Shown here piece by piece: positions 55,389 to 63,789 of a DNA stretch of 64,000 bases (the stretch's first letter is position 1; each line of letters starts with the position of its first letter). The DNA lies in the NCBI GenBank assembly GCA_949285735.1, contig CASEAQ010000001.1, positions 55,096 through 119,095 on the forward strand, in the 5' to 3' direction. The notes under the pieces were generated by a model. That model made no database searches. It worked only from the letters and a program-made list of their open reading frames with translations, and had not been told where the DNA came from. This DNA comes from an uncultured Bacteroidales bacterium. GTDB taxonomy: Bacteria; Bacteroidota; Bacteroidia; Bacteroidales; Muribaculaceae. Position numbers and translations under genes: made by a program.

Positions 55389-55904
55389 ATGAAAATGGAG
55401 ATTGCAGCTATTGTAGTTGTCGATAATGCTTGGGCAATAGGTAGCCAGGGTGGATTGTTGTGCCACTTGCCAGCCGATTTGAAACATTTCAAGGCAACTA
55501 CTATGGGCTATCCTATTATAATGGGGCGTAAGACATTCGAGAGTTTCCCCAAGGGTCCGTTGCCCGGCAGGTTGAACATAATATTGACGCGCAGCAAGGC
55601 GTATGAAGTGCCTGACGGCGCGGTGGTGTGCCATAGTGCCGAAGATGCGCTTGCCATTGCGGCAGGCGAGGGCAAAGGACGTTGCTTTATAATAGGGGGT
55701 GGGCAGGTGTATGCCGATTTTGCCGATTTGTATGACGAGCTTTTCTTGACTCGTGTGTATGCCGATTTTCCCGAAGCCGATACTTATTTCCCAGCCATCG
55801 ACGAGCAGCAATGGACGGTGGTAAAAAAAGAGGATTACGCTGCCGATGAGCGTAATCCATATCCTTATAGCTTCGTTCACCTTAAGCGCAATGCGAAGCC
55901 GTAA
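55389..55904 (+). CDS. folA: Dihydrofolate reductase
   Basis: The 171-residue enzyme has the DHFR blocks: AAIVVVDNAWAIGSQGGLLC, the folate-site Asp in HLPADLKHFK, the NADPH-site TTMGYPIIMGRKTFESFP and CFIIGGGQVYADF. It reduces dihydrofolate with NADPH. ATG 55389 is the family start; the 22 codons before it in frame lie in the leader. Bacteroidetes often place thyA just upstream, which is not so here. It is convergent with the pseudouridine synthase gene (gap 12 bases). Confidence 0.95.
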   Translation: MKMEIAAIVVVDNAWAIGSQGGLLCHLPADLKHFKATTMGYPIIMGRKTFESFPKGPLPGRLNIILTRSKAYEVPDGAVVCHSAEDALAIAAGEGKGRCFIIGGGQVYADFADLYDELFLTRVYADFPEADTYFPAIDEQQWTVVKKEDYAADERNPYPYSFVHLKRNAKP

Positions 55905-55916
55905 CTGTTGTCGTTG

Positions 55917-56858
55917 TTAGTCGTTGGCTTGTTTTTCGGGATGCAGACGCACCAATTTTGCAAAATGCAGCGGAATTGGTGTGGAGAAATTCATTTCCTT
56001 GCGCGTGATGGGGTGAACAAATCGCAGCGTCATGGCGTGTAGAGCCAAGCGGTGGATGGGGCTCGTTGCTGCGCCATATTTGCGGTCGCCCACTATGGGG
56101 TGCCCCAAGTCTTTAGAGTGAACCCTAATTTGGTTTTTGCGGCCCGTGTCGAGTTCATATTCCACGAGCGAATACCCATTTCCCGTTTTCAATGTCTTGT
56201 AACGGGTTATCGCCAATTGTCCTTTTTCGGGGTCGTCGGTCGAGTAAACGTTGAATTGCGAGTTTTCGGCGAGGTAGCTTTTCACCACGCCCTCCTTGTT
56301 TTCCATTATGCCTTCGACCACAGCCACATATTTGCGGTTGATTACCATGTTGTTCCAGTTGTGCTGCATCACGTCTTTGGCTTCTTGTGTTTTTGCCATC
56401 ATCATCAGCCCCGAGGTGTCGCGGTCGAGGCGGTGCACGATGTACACGTGCGCACGTGGATCGTGCGACTTGACGTATTCGCGCATGATGCTATATGCAG
56501 TGCCGTCTTTAATCTTGTCAGTGCTCATCGAGAGCAATCCATATCCCTTGTTTATCACCAAGATATGCTCGTCTTCATAAACGAGCTTCACGCGGCGGTT
56601 GTCAAACACCACAAACGACCGGTCGAAGTTTACCGAGAATGTGTCACCCTTTGCCACGGGGAAGTCAAACTGAGTGTGTGGCACATGGTTGATTGCAAAC
56701 TGGTTGTGCTTCAGCATCGATTTCACTTTTGTCGGGCTGTGGTCCGACAGTATTTTGATTGCAGTTTCGAGCAGTGTGCTGTCTTCGGGCGCAGTCCATG
56801 TCTTTATATTGTCGGGCCGAGTCCTTTTGTTTTCGTCACGGTCGTTTGGCTGTTTCAT
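55917..56858 (-). CDS. RluA-family pseudouridine synthase
   Basis: The 313-residue protein has an N-terminal S4-like RNA-binding part (about 28-80, KVKSMLKHNQFAINH). The catalytic core has VHRLDRDTSGLMMMAKT with the active-site Asp at 145, ITRYKTLKTGNGYSLVEYEL and KNQIRVHSKDLGHPIVGDRK. It isomerises specific uridines of rRNA or tRNA. The charged N-terminus (about 1-25) is longer than in RluA. The exact target is unknown. Its start lies near a gene-free stretch with palindromic repeat copy B. Confidence 0.92.
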   Translation of the reverse strand: MKQPNDRDENKRTRPDNIKTWTAPEDSTLLETAIKILSDHSPTKVKSMLKHNQFAINHVPHTQFDFPVAKGDTFSVNFDRSFVVFDNRRVKLVYEDEHILVINKGYGLLSMSTDKIKDGTAYSIMREYVKSHDPRAHVYIVHRLDRDTSGLMMMAKTQEAKDVMQHNWNNMVINRKYVAVVEGIMENKEGVVKSYLAENSQFNVYSTDDPEKGQLAITRYKTLKTGNGYSLVEYELDTGRKNQIRVHSKDLGHPIVGDRKYGAATSPIHRLALHAMTLRFVHPITRKEMNFSTPIPLHFAKLVRLHPEKQAND

Positions 56859-56976
56859 AACGTTTTAAATTTTCTGCAAAGTTAATACACAACAACGGTA
56901 ATGGCAAATTGTGCGTGTCGCAGCGGTCGCTTGTGGCGTGGAATAGATTTGGTTGCGATCTAAGGTGGCGCGCTTA

Positions 56977-57178
56977 TGAGAAAGAAATTTTTACGCATTT
57001 TTTATAGAGAAGCTGTAAGATCCTTGTTGATGCTTCGAACGTCTTTTCGGTCGTTTACGATTATAATTTTCGACGTTTAGCTCGCTAAACTTACGAAAAT
57101 TATAATCAAAACCGCCTCGAAAATCCATTTCAAATCATCGAACAAAAAATTTAAGCAGCTTTTAAATTTCTCATAACA
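56977..57178. repeat. Palindromic repeat family 2, copy B
   Basis: A near-perfect core hairpin has 14-bp arms at 57059-57072 and 57094-57107, with an inner 7-bp pair (57075-57081 and 57084-57090). Outer arms continue imperfectly to ATGAGAAA at the left and TTTCTCAT at the right. The right part resembles copy A at 11.66-11.72 kb. The region lies between the pseudouridine synthase start and the end of the DUF115-like gene; it has no ORF. Confidence 0.7.
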
Positions 57179-57242
57179 CACGAGAAGCGAGGGGCTGCAT
57201 TGGTATGTCGCCTCTCGCGTTTTTTATTGCCGTCGCGTGGCG

Positions 57243-58106
57243 TTATAGCTTTTGCCGTGGGAATGCGTCGATAAAGCTGCCCGGGGTGATATTTATTATT
57301 TCCTTGCCCAAGTGGCTGGCATAGCGCGCAATGGTGAAGTAGGACTTGAATGCCACGTAGAAGCTGTGCAGGATTGTGTGCAACGGGTAGTGCATATATT
57401 CGGTGTTGATGCGCTGTACCTCCTTGTCGTCTTCCTTGTAGAAGTGGGGTTGAATCGACACTACGTTGTTGTTGTCATCGACCGACAGGGTGCGCATCCA
57501 CGAGTGGTCGGCACCGGCAAGGAACACTCGCTTGTAACCCATTGCGATGGCTGTCATTATCGACGGGATAAGCACGTTGCGCGGGCGCGGCATTCCCCAG
57601 CCGTGGGCAAAGAAGCAGTTTTCTATCGAGGCGAAGCCCTCCACTGGAGTTGTGTTGTAGCGAGCTATGGTGAGGTTGCGGTTGGGCTGTAGCTCGGGCA
57701 ACTTGGCTTTTGCCGGAACAAATAACACCATTTCCCATTCCACGCTGGCGATGTTGTGCCACATCTTTGCCACGTTGGGCTGGTCGAGCGCTTTGAAGTA
57801 GTGGGGGTCGGCAAGCAGGTAATAGCAGGGGCGCAGCTGCGAGAACAGCGGTGTGCAGGCTGCGAAATTCACGGCGAGCAGGTCGTGGCTGGCGAGAAAC
57901 CCTGATGCGGTTGCCACGGTGTCGTTGAGCGACGGCCCGTTGCCAAGTATCACTATGTCGCGGTCGAGGTGGCTGCCCGATGGCTTGTATCGCTTTATGT
58001 GCCACGCCGACAGGAGTATCACTTTCACAATGCTAAGCATTGACTGCCATAGCAAAGATAAGAAGGTCGATATTTTTTCCATTGTGCCATTTGATGTTTT
58101 AGCCAT
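57243..58106 (-). CDS. DUF115/MptE-like or sialyltransferase-like membrane-associated protein
   Basis: The 287-residue protein starts at ATG 58106 with a hydrophobic segment (about 12-30). It then has IVILGNGPSLNDTVATASG, a Rossmann-like strand and glycine loop found in DUF115/MAF-type proteins, and later IMTAIAMGYKRVFLAGADHSW. Similar sequences occur with surface glycan biosynthesis, where MAF proteins transfer nonulosonic acids to flagellin. A glycan role is therefore attractive given the NeuB-like operon at 34 kb, but this is inference. The gene is monocistronic. Confidence 0.6.
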   Translation of the reverse strand: MAKTSNGTMEKISTFLSLLWQSMLSIVKVILLSAWHIKRYKPSGSHLDRDIVILGNGPSLNDTVATASGFLASHDLLAVNFAACTPLFSQLRPCYYLLADPHYFKALDQPNVAKMWHNIASVEWEMVLFVPAKAKLPELQPNRNLTIARYNTTPVEGFASIENCFFAHGWGMPRPRNVLIPSIMTAIAMGYKRVFLAGADHSWMRTLSVDDNNNVVSIQPHFYKEDDKEVQRINTEYMHYPLHTILHSFYVAFKSYFTIARYASHLGKEIINITPGSFIDAFPRQKL

Positions 58107-58157
58107 GCAAAGGTAGTGCAAGGCTGGCGTAATAGCAAATGTGAGAAGTCTGTGTAG

Positions 58158-58195
58158 GGGTATAAAAAAGCCCGGGAGAAGATCTTCTGCCGGGT
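58158..58195. terminator. Symmetric stem-loop, likely bidirectional terminator
   Basis: GCCCGG pairs with CCGGGT around a palindromic AGAAGATCTTCT, with T-runs on both sides on the two strands. No protein gene ends immediately upstream on either strand within the next 600 bases, so a small RNA is possible. Confidence 0.6.
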
Positions 58196-58770
58196 TTTTC
58201 CTACTAATTTACTAATACTTTTAACTATTTCCTTAATGAGAAGTTTTGATACACGATTCACATCGTCTTTTCGTTTGTTAGAAGTTCGTTTTCTGATGCA
58301 AAGGAAACACATTTATCTCGATTGATAACAATTTGCATGGTTAAAAAATGCTTAATTGTGTTTCTAAAACTATCTAATAGTTATTATCAATGTGAATATT
58401 AATGAAATAGTATTTATAAATCATAGTTGTGTAAATGTGTAAATTATTATATATCAAATATATAAGCGAATGCGATGCCTGCATTAAAAAAAGTAGAGAC
58501 GCGATTTATCGCGTCTAAAAGGGAAAGAATGTAAGCTCTACAGAAAATTCCAGTTGTTGTGCAACGCATGAAACTCTTTTAAAATAGAGCGTTGGATGGC
58601 TTTGCCGCCCTTTGTTCAATGTTCTGTCATCGCGCTTTAACCCGAAAAAAACTTCGAGCGGTCTAATGACCGATTTGGGTTTAAATGCAAGAGCCGTGCT
58701 CGGCAATTGGAATTTTCCGCAGGTAAAATACTACCACACACTGGGGAGTGAAGTTTTGGGTTAATCAATG
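58196..58770. other. AT-rich gap with hairpins, a repeat relic and a possible small RNA
   Basis: No credible protein gene is seen in about 580 bases. It holds an inverted repeat at about 58497-58516 (AGACGCGATTTATCGCGTCT). A degenerate end of palindromic repeat family 1 lies at 58591-58610, with two mismatches to the 20-bp terminus. On the minus strand a -7-like TTCCTTTG near 58300 followed by the stem-loop at 58158 could define a roughly 140-base RNA. Confidence 0.4.
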
Positions 58771-58778
58771 AAAAAAGC

Positions 58779-58816
58779 AGGAACGCTCGATGTAGTGCGT
58801 TCCTGCTTTTTCTTCC
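58779..58816 (-). terminator. Terminator of topA
   Basis: AGCAGGAACGC pairs with GCGTTCCTGCT. On the minus strand it is followed by TTTTTTCATT. It lies 15 bases after the topA stop. Confidence 0.85.
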
Positions 58817-58830
58817 CTTGAAAGTGGGTG

Positions 58831-61167
58831 TTATTTCTTTGCCGTGCGGCGAGTTGTCGTGCGTTTCTTCTTTGGGGCATTCGCTTCGTCGGCGATTATT
58901 GCCTTGCAATCTTCGTATGTGAGCGATTCGGTGTCGGTGCCTTTGGGTATCTTGTAGTTTTGCTTTTTGTAGCAAATATACACGCCATAGCGACCGTTCA
59001 ATACCTCCAGTTCGGGGTCTTCGGGGAATGTTTTCAACACCTTCTTTGCCTCGCTCGTGCGCTTCTCCTCGATGAGGTGTATAGCCTCTTCGAGTGTGAT
59101 TTGTTGCGGTGTGAAGTCTTTGGGAATCGACACATACTTGCCATCGTGCTTGACGTAGGGACCGAAACGCCCAACGCCGACGCTCACCTCGCTCCCCTCA
59201 AACTCGCCAAGCGTGCGAGGCAGGTCGAACAGCTTCAAAGCCTCTTCGAGCGTGATAGTGTTCACCGATTGCCCTTTTTGCAGCGGGGCAAATAGTGGCT
59301 TGTTGTCGCCGTCGGCAGTGCCGATTTGCACCAACGGACCGAAGCGGCCGATTTTCACCGACACGGGTTTGCCGCTCTTGGGGTCGATGCCGAGCTGGCG
59401 TTCGCCCACTTTGTGTTCGAGCCGCAGTTTCGATACGTTTTCCACTGTCGGGTGGAACTGGTTGTAGAATTGGCTGATGCCGTCGTTCCACTTCACTTGC
59501 CCGTCGGCGATTTCGTCAAATTCGCGTTCTATCTTGGCAGTGAAATTGTAGTCCATGATTTGCGGGAAGTAGTCTTCGAGGAAGTCGTTGACCACCATGC
59601 CCACGTCGGTCGGGATTAGTTTTCCCTTGTCGGCTCCAGTGGTTTCGCTCTTTTGCGCCGACGATATTTTGCCCGATTTGAGCGTAATCACCTCATACTT
59701 GCGTTCGGTGCCTTTTTTCTCGCCTTTTTCCACATAGTCGCGGTTTTGTATAGTGGAAATGGTGGGCGCATAGGTCGATGGACGGCCTATGCCAAGCTCT
59801 TCGAGCTTCTTCACGAGCGATGCCTCGGTGTAGCGTGGCGGTTGCTGCGTGAATCGTTGTGTGGCTGTTATGCTGTCGGCATCGACGATGTCGCCGCGCT
59901 TCATTGGCGGCAATGTCACTTCGTCGGTAGTTGCCGTGTTATCGTCGTCGTGGGTTTCGATATACACACGCAGGAAACCATCGAACTTTATCACCTCGCC
60001 AGTGGCAACAAATTTCTCGTCGCGACCGGGAATGATGATGTCGGCGGTAGTCTTTTCTATCTGTGCGTCTGCCATTTGCGATGCAATGGTGCGCTTCCAG
60101 ATGAGTTCATACAAGCGTTTCTCTTGCGCTGTTCCTGCAATTTCGTGTTTGTTGATATAGGTGGGGCGTATAGCCTCGTGTGCCTCTTGCGCACCCTTCG
60201 ACGAAGTGTGGTAGTGGCGCACCTTCAGGTATTGCTCGCCAAGGTTGGTGCTGATTTCTTCGCTTATCGACTTGATTGCCAGCGTAGAGAGGTTGACCGA
60301 GTCGGTACGCATGTATGTGATGTGCCCCGATTCATACAGGCGTTGTGCCACCATCATGGTTTGCGACACGGTGAAGCCCAACTTGCGGGCTGCCTCTTGT
60401 TGCAGCGTCGAGGTGGTGAATGGCGGTGCCGGAGATTTCTTGAGCGGCTTCACGGCTATGTCGCCCACGGTGAATTGCGCTCCGCGGCAGGCTTCGAGCA
60501 ACGACTTGGCTGCCTCGCTGTCGCGCAGGCGGCGGTTGAGCTCGGCATCGAATTTCGAGCTTGAGTCGTTGCAGTGCATCTGTGCCACTACGCGGTAGTA
60601 TTGCTCGCTCACGAATGCCTCGATTTCTTTTTCCCGCTCGACGATGAGGCGCACGGCAACGCTCTGCACGCGCCCTGCCGACAATGCTGGCTTGATTTTC
60701 TTCCACAACACGGGCGACAACTCAAATCCCACAATGCGGTCGAGCACGCGTCGTGCCTGTTGGGCATCGACAAGGTTATAGTCGATGTCGCGCGGGTTTT
60801 CGATGGCGTGCAGTATTGCCGGCTTGGTGATTTCGTGGAACACGATGCGGCGGGTCTTTTCGGGTGTCAGCCCGAGCACTTCATACAAGTGCCATGCAAT
60901 AGCTTCTCCTTCGCGGTCTTCATCGGACGCGAGCCACACCATGTCGGCATCGGCGGCAGCCTTTTTCAACTCCTTGACAAGCTCCTTCTTTTCGGCAGGG
61001 ATTTCGTATATCGGTTTGAATCCGTTTTCGGTGTCGATGCTGAAGTTTTTTTTGTGCAGGTCGCGTATGTGTCCGTAGCTTGACATGACTTTGTAGTCCT
61101 TGCCCAAGAATTTTTCAATCGTTTTTGCCTTGGCAGGAGACTCGACTATTACTAAATTGTTTGGCAT
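58831..61167 (-). CDS. topA: DNA topoisomerase I
   Basis: The 778-residue type IA enzyme starts MPNNLVIVESPAKAKTIEKF (Toprim Glu). It carries WLASDEDREGEAIAWH with the Asp-x-Asp acidic triad and HITYMRTDSVNLS with the catalytic Tyr. It relaxes negative supercoils by cleaving one strand. The C-terminal 200 residues hold repeated TopoI C-terminal modules (GRFGPLVQIG, GRFGPYVKHDG, GRYGVYICYK) in place of Cys4 zinc fingers, and end in a Lys/Arg/Thr tail. ATG 61167 is the family start. The promoter lies about 110 bases upstream. Confidence 0.97.
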   Translation of the reverse strand: MPNNLVIVESPAKAKTIEKFLGKDYKVMSSYGHIRDLHKKNFSIDTENGFKPIYEIPAEKKELVKELKKAAADADMVWLASDEDREGEAIAWHLYEVLGLTPEKTRRIVFHEITKPAILHAIENPRDIDYNLVDAQQARRVLDRIVGFELSPVLWKKIKPALSAGRVQSVAVRLIVEREKEIEAFVSEQYYRVVAQMHCNDSSSKFDAELNRRLRDSEAAKSLLEACRGAQFTVGDIAVKPLKKSPAPPFTTSTLQQEAARKLGFTVSQTMMVAQRLYESGHITYMRTDSVNLSTLAIKSISEEISTNLGEQYLKVRHYHTSSKGAQEAHEAIRPTYINKHEIAGTAQEKRLYELIWKRTIASQMADAQIEKTTADIIIPGRDEKFVATGEVIKFDGFLRVYIETHDDDNTATTDEVTLPPMKRGDIVDADSITATQRFTQQPPRYTEASLVKKLEELGIGRPSTYAPTISTIQNRDYVEKGEKKGTERKYEVITLKSGKISSAQKSETTGADKGKLIPTDVGMVVNDFLEDYFPQIMDYNFTAKIEREFDEIADGQVKWNDGISQFYNQFHPTVENVSKLRLEHKVGERQLGIDPKSGKPVSVKIGRFGPLVQIGTADGDNKPLFAPLQKGQSVNTITLEEALKLFDLPRTLGEFEGSEVSVGVGRFGPYVKHDGKYVSIPKDFTPQQITLEEAIHLIEEKRTSEAKKVLKTFPEDPELEVLNGRYGVYICYKKQNYKIPKGTDTESLTYEDCKAIIADEANAPKKKRTTTRRTAKK

Positions 61168-61276
61168 ATTTCTGTGCACCTTGTGTGTTGTGAGATAGAA
61201 AGATAAAGAATGATTCCCGTCGATGTGGGTAGTGTGTGCAGATGGTTGTGCCAGCTGCGAGAGCGGTAAATCGCCG

Positions 61277-61306
61277 CAAAATTAGGCAAAAAACGTCGTA
61301 TTGCAA
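61277..61306 (-). promoter_or_regulatory. Promoter of topA
   Basis: On the minus strand TTG (61306-61304), a 19-base spacer and TAATTTTG (61284-61277) fit the consensus. The leader is about 100 bases and has no ORF. Confidence 0.6.
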
Positions 61307-61408
61307 CTATTTATTGTGATATAAATCTTTAAAATAGCTTGCATGGACGGGAAAATGGAACCGGTTTGCGCTCTCGTGGGGTGGGGCTATGTGGTGTATA
61401 TTTAATGC

Positions 61409-61431
61409 AGGGCGCACGTTTGGTGCGCCCT
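61409..61431 (-). terminator. Hairpin after the GH31 gene
   Basis: AGGGCGCA (61409-61416) pairs with TGCGCCCT (61424-61431), about 90 bases after the GH31 stop. The T-tract is weak. Confidence 0.5.
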
Positions 61432-61521
61432 GTTCCCTGTGTTTTGGTTGAGAATGCTTTGCAGGTTTGGTGTAAGCTGCAGGAGGTGGCGGCTCGTTTG
61501 CTTTTCTCCGCGCTTTGGGGG

Positions 61522-63549
61522 CTACATCGCCTTCACTGTCACTTCCCTGCCCGAGTATTTTATTACTGCTCCGTCCATGTCGGGGTCGAATGGGCGTGGA
61601 TGATTCTTGCCGACGGGGATTACGATGAAATTGCGGTCGTTGGGCATTCCGTCGTATTGACCCTTGCGGTTGCCGATGGTGAGCGTCTTCGACGATTCGC
61701 TATATGTGATAGGGATTGTCGAGAAGTGCCCTTGCTGGTAGCCGAGGCTTGTGCCGTCGTCCTCATAGAGGTTGAATTGCGCGTCAGCCCCTTCATATAC
61801 ATACAGGCGTATCGTGTTGTTTCCCTCTGCGTTGTCGGCGGTGTGCTGCACCAGCTGTCCGGCTGGGATAATCGACCCGGCGCGGACGAAAAGCGGAATT
61901 TGCCCGGATGGGGCTTCGGCGGTGATTGCCTGCCCGGCGGCGATGAAGTTGCCAGTGTAGAAGTCATACCAGCCGGCGCATTGCGGCAAGTAAACCGTGC
62001 GCGAGCGGGCACCATATTCACACACCGGTGCCACCATGATTGCGGTGCCGAACATATATTGGTCGCCGATGTCATTGACTGCTTCGTCGGCGGTGAAGTC
62101 CATTATGAGCGGCCGCATGATGGTGTAGTCGTTAAACCATGTCATTGCGGCAAGGGTGTACAGGTAGGGCATAAGGCGGTAGCGCAGCCGGGCGTGGTGT
62201 GTCACCGACTGGTAGGCTGCCGAGTCTTCGGGGGCTATCTCCCATGGGGCGAGGTGGGAGAGCGCAATGGGGCAGAAGGTTGAAAATTGCACCCATCTCA
62301 CGTTGAGTTCGCACCACTCGTCGATGCTGGCTGGTGCCGGCTGGCTGCCGATGCACGTGTCGCCGATTGCCGTGCCCCAGTAGGGGGTGCCGCATATCGA
62401 GAAGTTTAGCCCAGCCGCAATTTGCGATTTCATCTCGTTCCAGCTCAACGGGGCTTGGCAGTTCAGTGTTGCAGCCGACAGACACTGTTGCCCTGCGCGT
62501 CCGGCATGGGTGAGCGTGAATGCCCGGCTGCTGCCGCCGCTGCCGCCGTTGGGCTGCAGGCTGTCGGTGGGCTGTGGTGCGATGTATAGGTTCATTGCGC
62601 GAATCGAGTCGGCGATTGCTGCAAGGTTGGGAAAGCTGTCGCGGTCGAGCTTGTTGCTGTCGGCAATGATGATGTTGTCGATGGGGATTTGCCTGTTGCG
62701 CAATTCGCGCAGCGTCGATAGCAATGCTTCCTGCGAGCGGGCTCGGCTGCAGTCGAGCCAGTTGCCGAGTGCGCGTTTTGGCACTATCGGAGCTTTGCCC
62801 GTGAGCCGGCGGTAGCTGCTTATTACCCCGTCGATGCTGTTGCTGGCGATGAAGTAGTAGTCGAGCTGCTGGCACATCTCGTTCCACCACGATTGTTTCT
62901 CTTGCAGGGCGGCATCGTTGCTACCAAAGCTGCAACGCGTGTTGTAGTCCATGAGCAACCCATACTTTTTGTTCGACACGATGAAGGGTATCGAGGTGTT
63001 GTCGCCCTTCTGGAAGAGTTCTTCGCTTTTGCTCTTGTAGTTCATCATGCCCGATGGCTGAAGCCCCAAGCCATAGAATGCCTCGTCGGCTGGCGACTCA
63101 AACACCTGCTTCACCGAGTAGCCGCTTGTGCCGTTTATCTCGGTCGGGGTGAATTGCTTGCCGCCGCCGTGCTGCTCTTGCAGCAAGATGTTGCCGTTGG
63201 TGTCGGCAAAGCGCACTTCGCCCGTGGTCAGCACTATCGATGTCTTGAGGGCAGATGTTGTCACGGTCACGGTGTCGTCGGTCTGCGCTACCGTAAATTC
63301 GGGTGTTGTAGCAGGCTTGTCGCTTGCCAAGGGGGCAGAAGTGGCGGCAAGTTCGTCGGCAGGAGTTGCCGATATGTGAATGATGTTTTTGTCAACTACT
63401 TGGATTTTCACGAGTTGTACATCGCTCGGGGAGTCTTGCGACATTTTCACGGTCACACCGTCGGGGTCAATGGTGTAGTCGCTTCCACAAGATGTTGCGC
63501 ACACGAGCAAGCTCGCCAGCAGCAACACTGACATTAGTTTATTAGTCAT
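61522..63549 (-). CDS. GH31-like lipoprotein lacking catalytic residues (probable pseudoenzyme)
   Basis: The 675-residue protein has a lipoprotein signal (LVCATSC, Cys 20), a GH31 N-terminal beta domain (to about 245) and barrel-like segments (RRLTGKAPIVPKRALGNWLD, then ELRNRQIPIDNIIIADSN). Active GH31 enzymes have the nucleophile Asp in a WxDxxEP block. Here only about 20 residues (325-345, with GGSGGSS) replace the roughly 90 that normally carry it. The acid/base SGD is replaced by NCQ at 362-364, and the usual TDIGGF reads TAIGDT. The C-terminal domains are intact. It may bind rather than hydrolyse glycans. Confidence 0.75.
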   Translation of the reverse strand: MTNKLMSVLLLASLLVCATSCGSDYTIDPDGVTVKMSQDSPSDVQLVKIQVVDKNIIHISATPADELAATSAPLASDKPATTPEFTVAQTDDTVTVTTSALKTSIVLTTGEVRFADTNGNILLQEQHGGGKQFTPTEINGTSGYSVKQVFESPADEAFYGLGLQPSGMMNYKSKSEELFQKGDNTSIPFIVSNKKYGLLMDYNTRCSFGSNDAALQEKQSWWNEMCQQLDYYFIASNSIDGVISSYRRLTGKAPIVPKRALGNWLDCSRARSQEALLSTLRELRNRQIPIDNIIIADSNKLDRDSFPNLAAIADSIRAMNLYIAPQPTDSLQPNGGSGGSSRAFTLTHAGRAGQQCLSAATLNCQAPLSWNEMKSQIAAGLNFSICGTPYWGTAIGDTCIGSQPAPASIDEWCELNVRWVQFSTFCPIALSHLAPWEIAPEDSAAYQSVTHHARLRYRLMPYLYTLAAMTWFNDYTIMRPLIMDFTADEAVNDIGDQYMFGTAIMVAPVCEYGARSRTVYLPQCAGWYDFYTGNFIAAGQAITAEAPSGQIPLFVRAGSIIPAGQLVQHTADNAEGNNTIRLYVYEGADAQFNLYEDDGTSLGYQQGHFSTIPITYSESSKTLTIGNRKGQYDGMPNDRNFIVIPVGKNHPRPFDPDMDGAVIKYSGREVTVKAM

Positions 63550-63592
63550 GGCAAAACACAATAAGTGCGTAATCAGATGATTTTCAATTGTG

Positions 63593-63600
63593 CAAATATA
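63593..63600 (-). promoter_or_regulatory. -7 element of the GH31-like gene
   Basis: The minus strand reads TATATTTG, 44 bases before the ATG at 63549. It is at the edge of the tandem repeat array, whose units all carry a similar box (TATATTTA, TATATTTT). Confidence 0.5.
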
Positions 63601-63779
63601 GCAAAAGTCGAGCGTAAAGCAAAAAAAAGAACTTGTTCATTTTTTTTCGCTTTGCCGAGACGCAGCCTATATTCTCTAAATATAGCAAAAGTCGAGCGTA
63701 AGGCAAAAAAAAGGACTTGTTCATTTTTTCGCTTTGCCGAGACGCAGTCTATATTATCAAAATATAGCAAAAGTCGAGC
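63594..63779. repeat. 82-84 bp tandem repeat, about 2.2 copies
   Basis: AAATATAGCAAAAGTCGAGC begins at 63594, 63678 and 63760, the third copy breaking off at 63779. Each full unit holds a poly-A stretch, a GAACTTGTTC-type dyad and a poly-T stretch followed by CGCTTTGCCGAGACGCAG. The arms can fold as GCAAAAAAAA with TTTTTTTTCGC. The array lies directly upstream of the GH31-like gene. Confidence 0.8.
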
Positions 63780-63789
63780 CCTGACTTCG

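Noticed and set aside
58225-58326. Short plus-strand ORF starting MRSFDTRF after the 58158 hairpin
   Set aside because: No ribosome site or family; a chance frame in AT-rich DNA.
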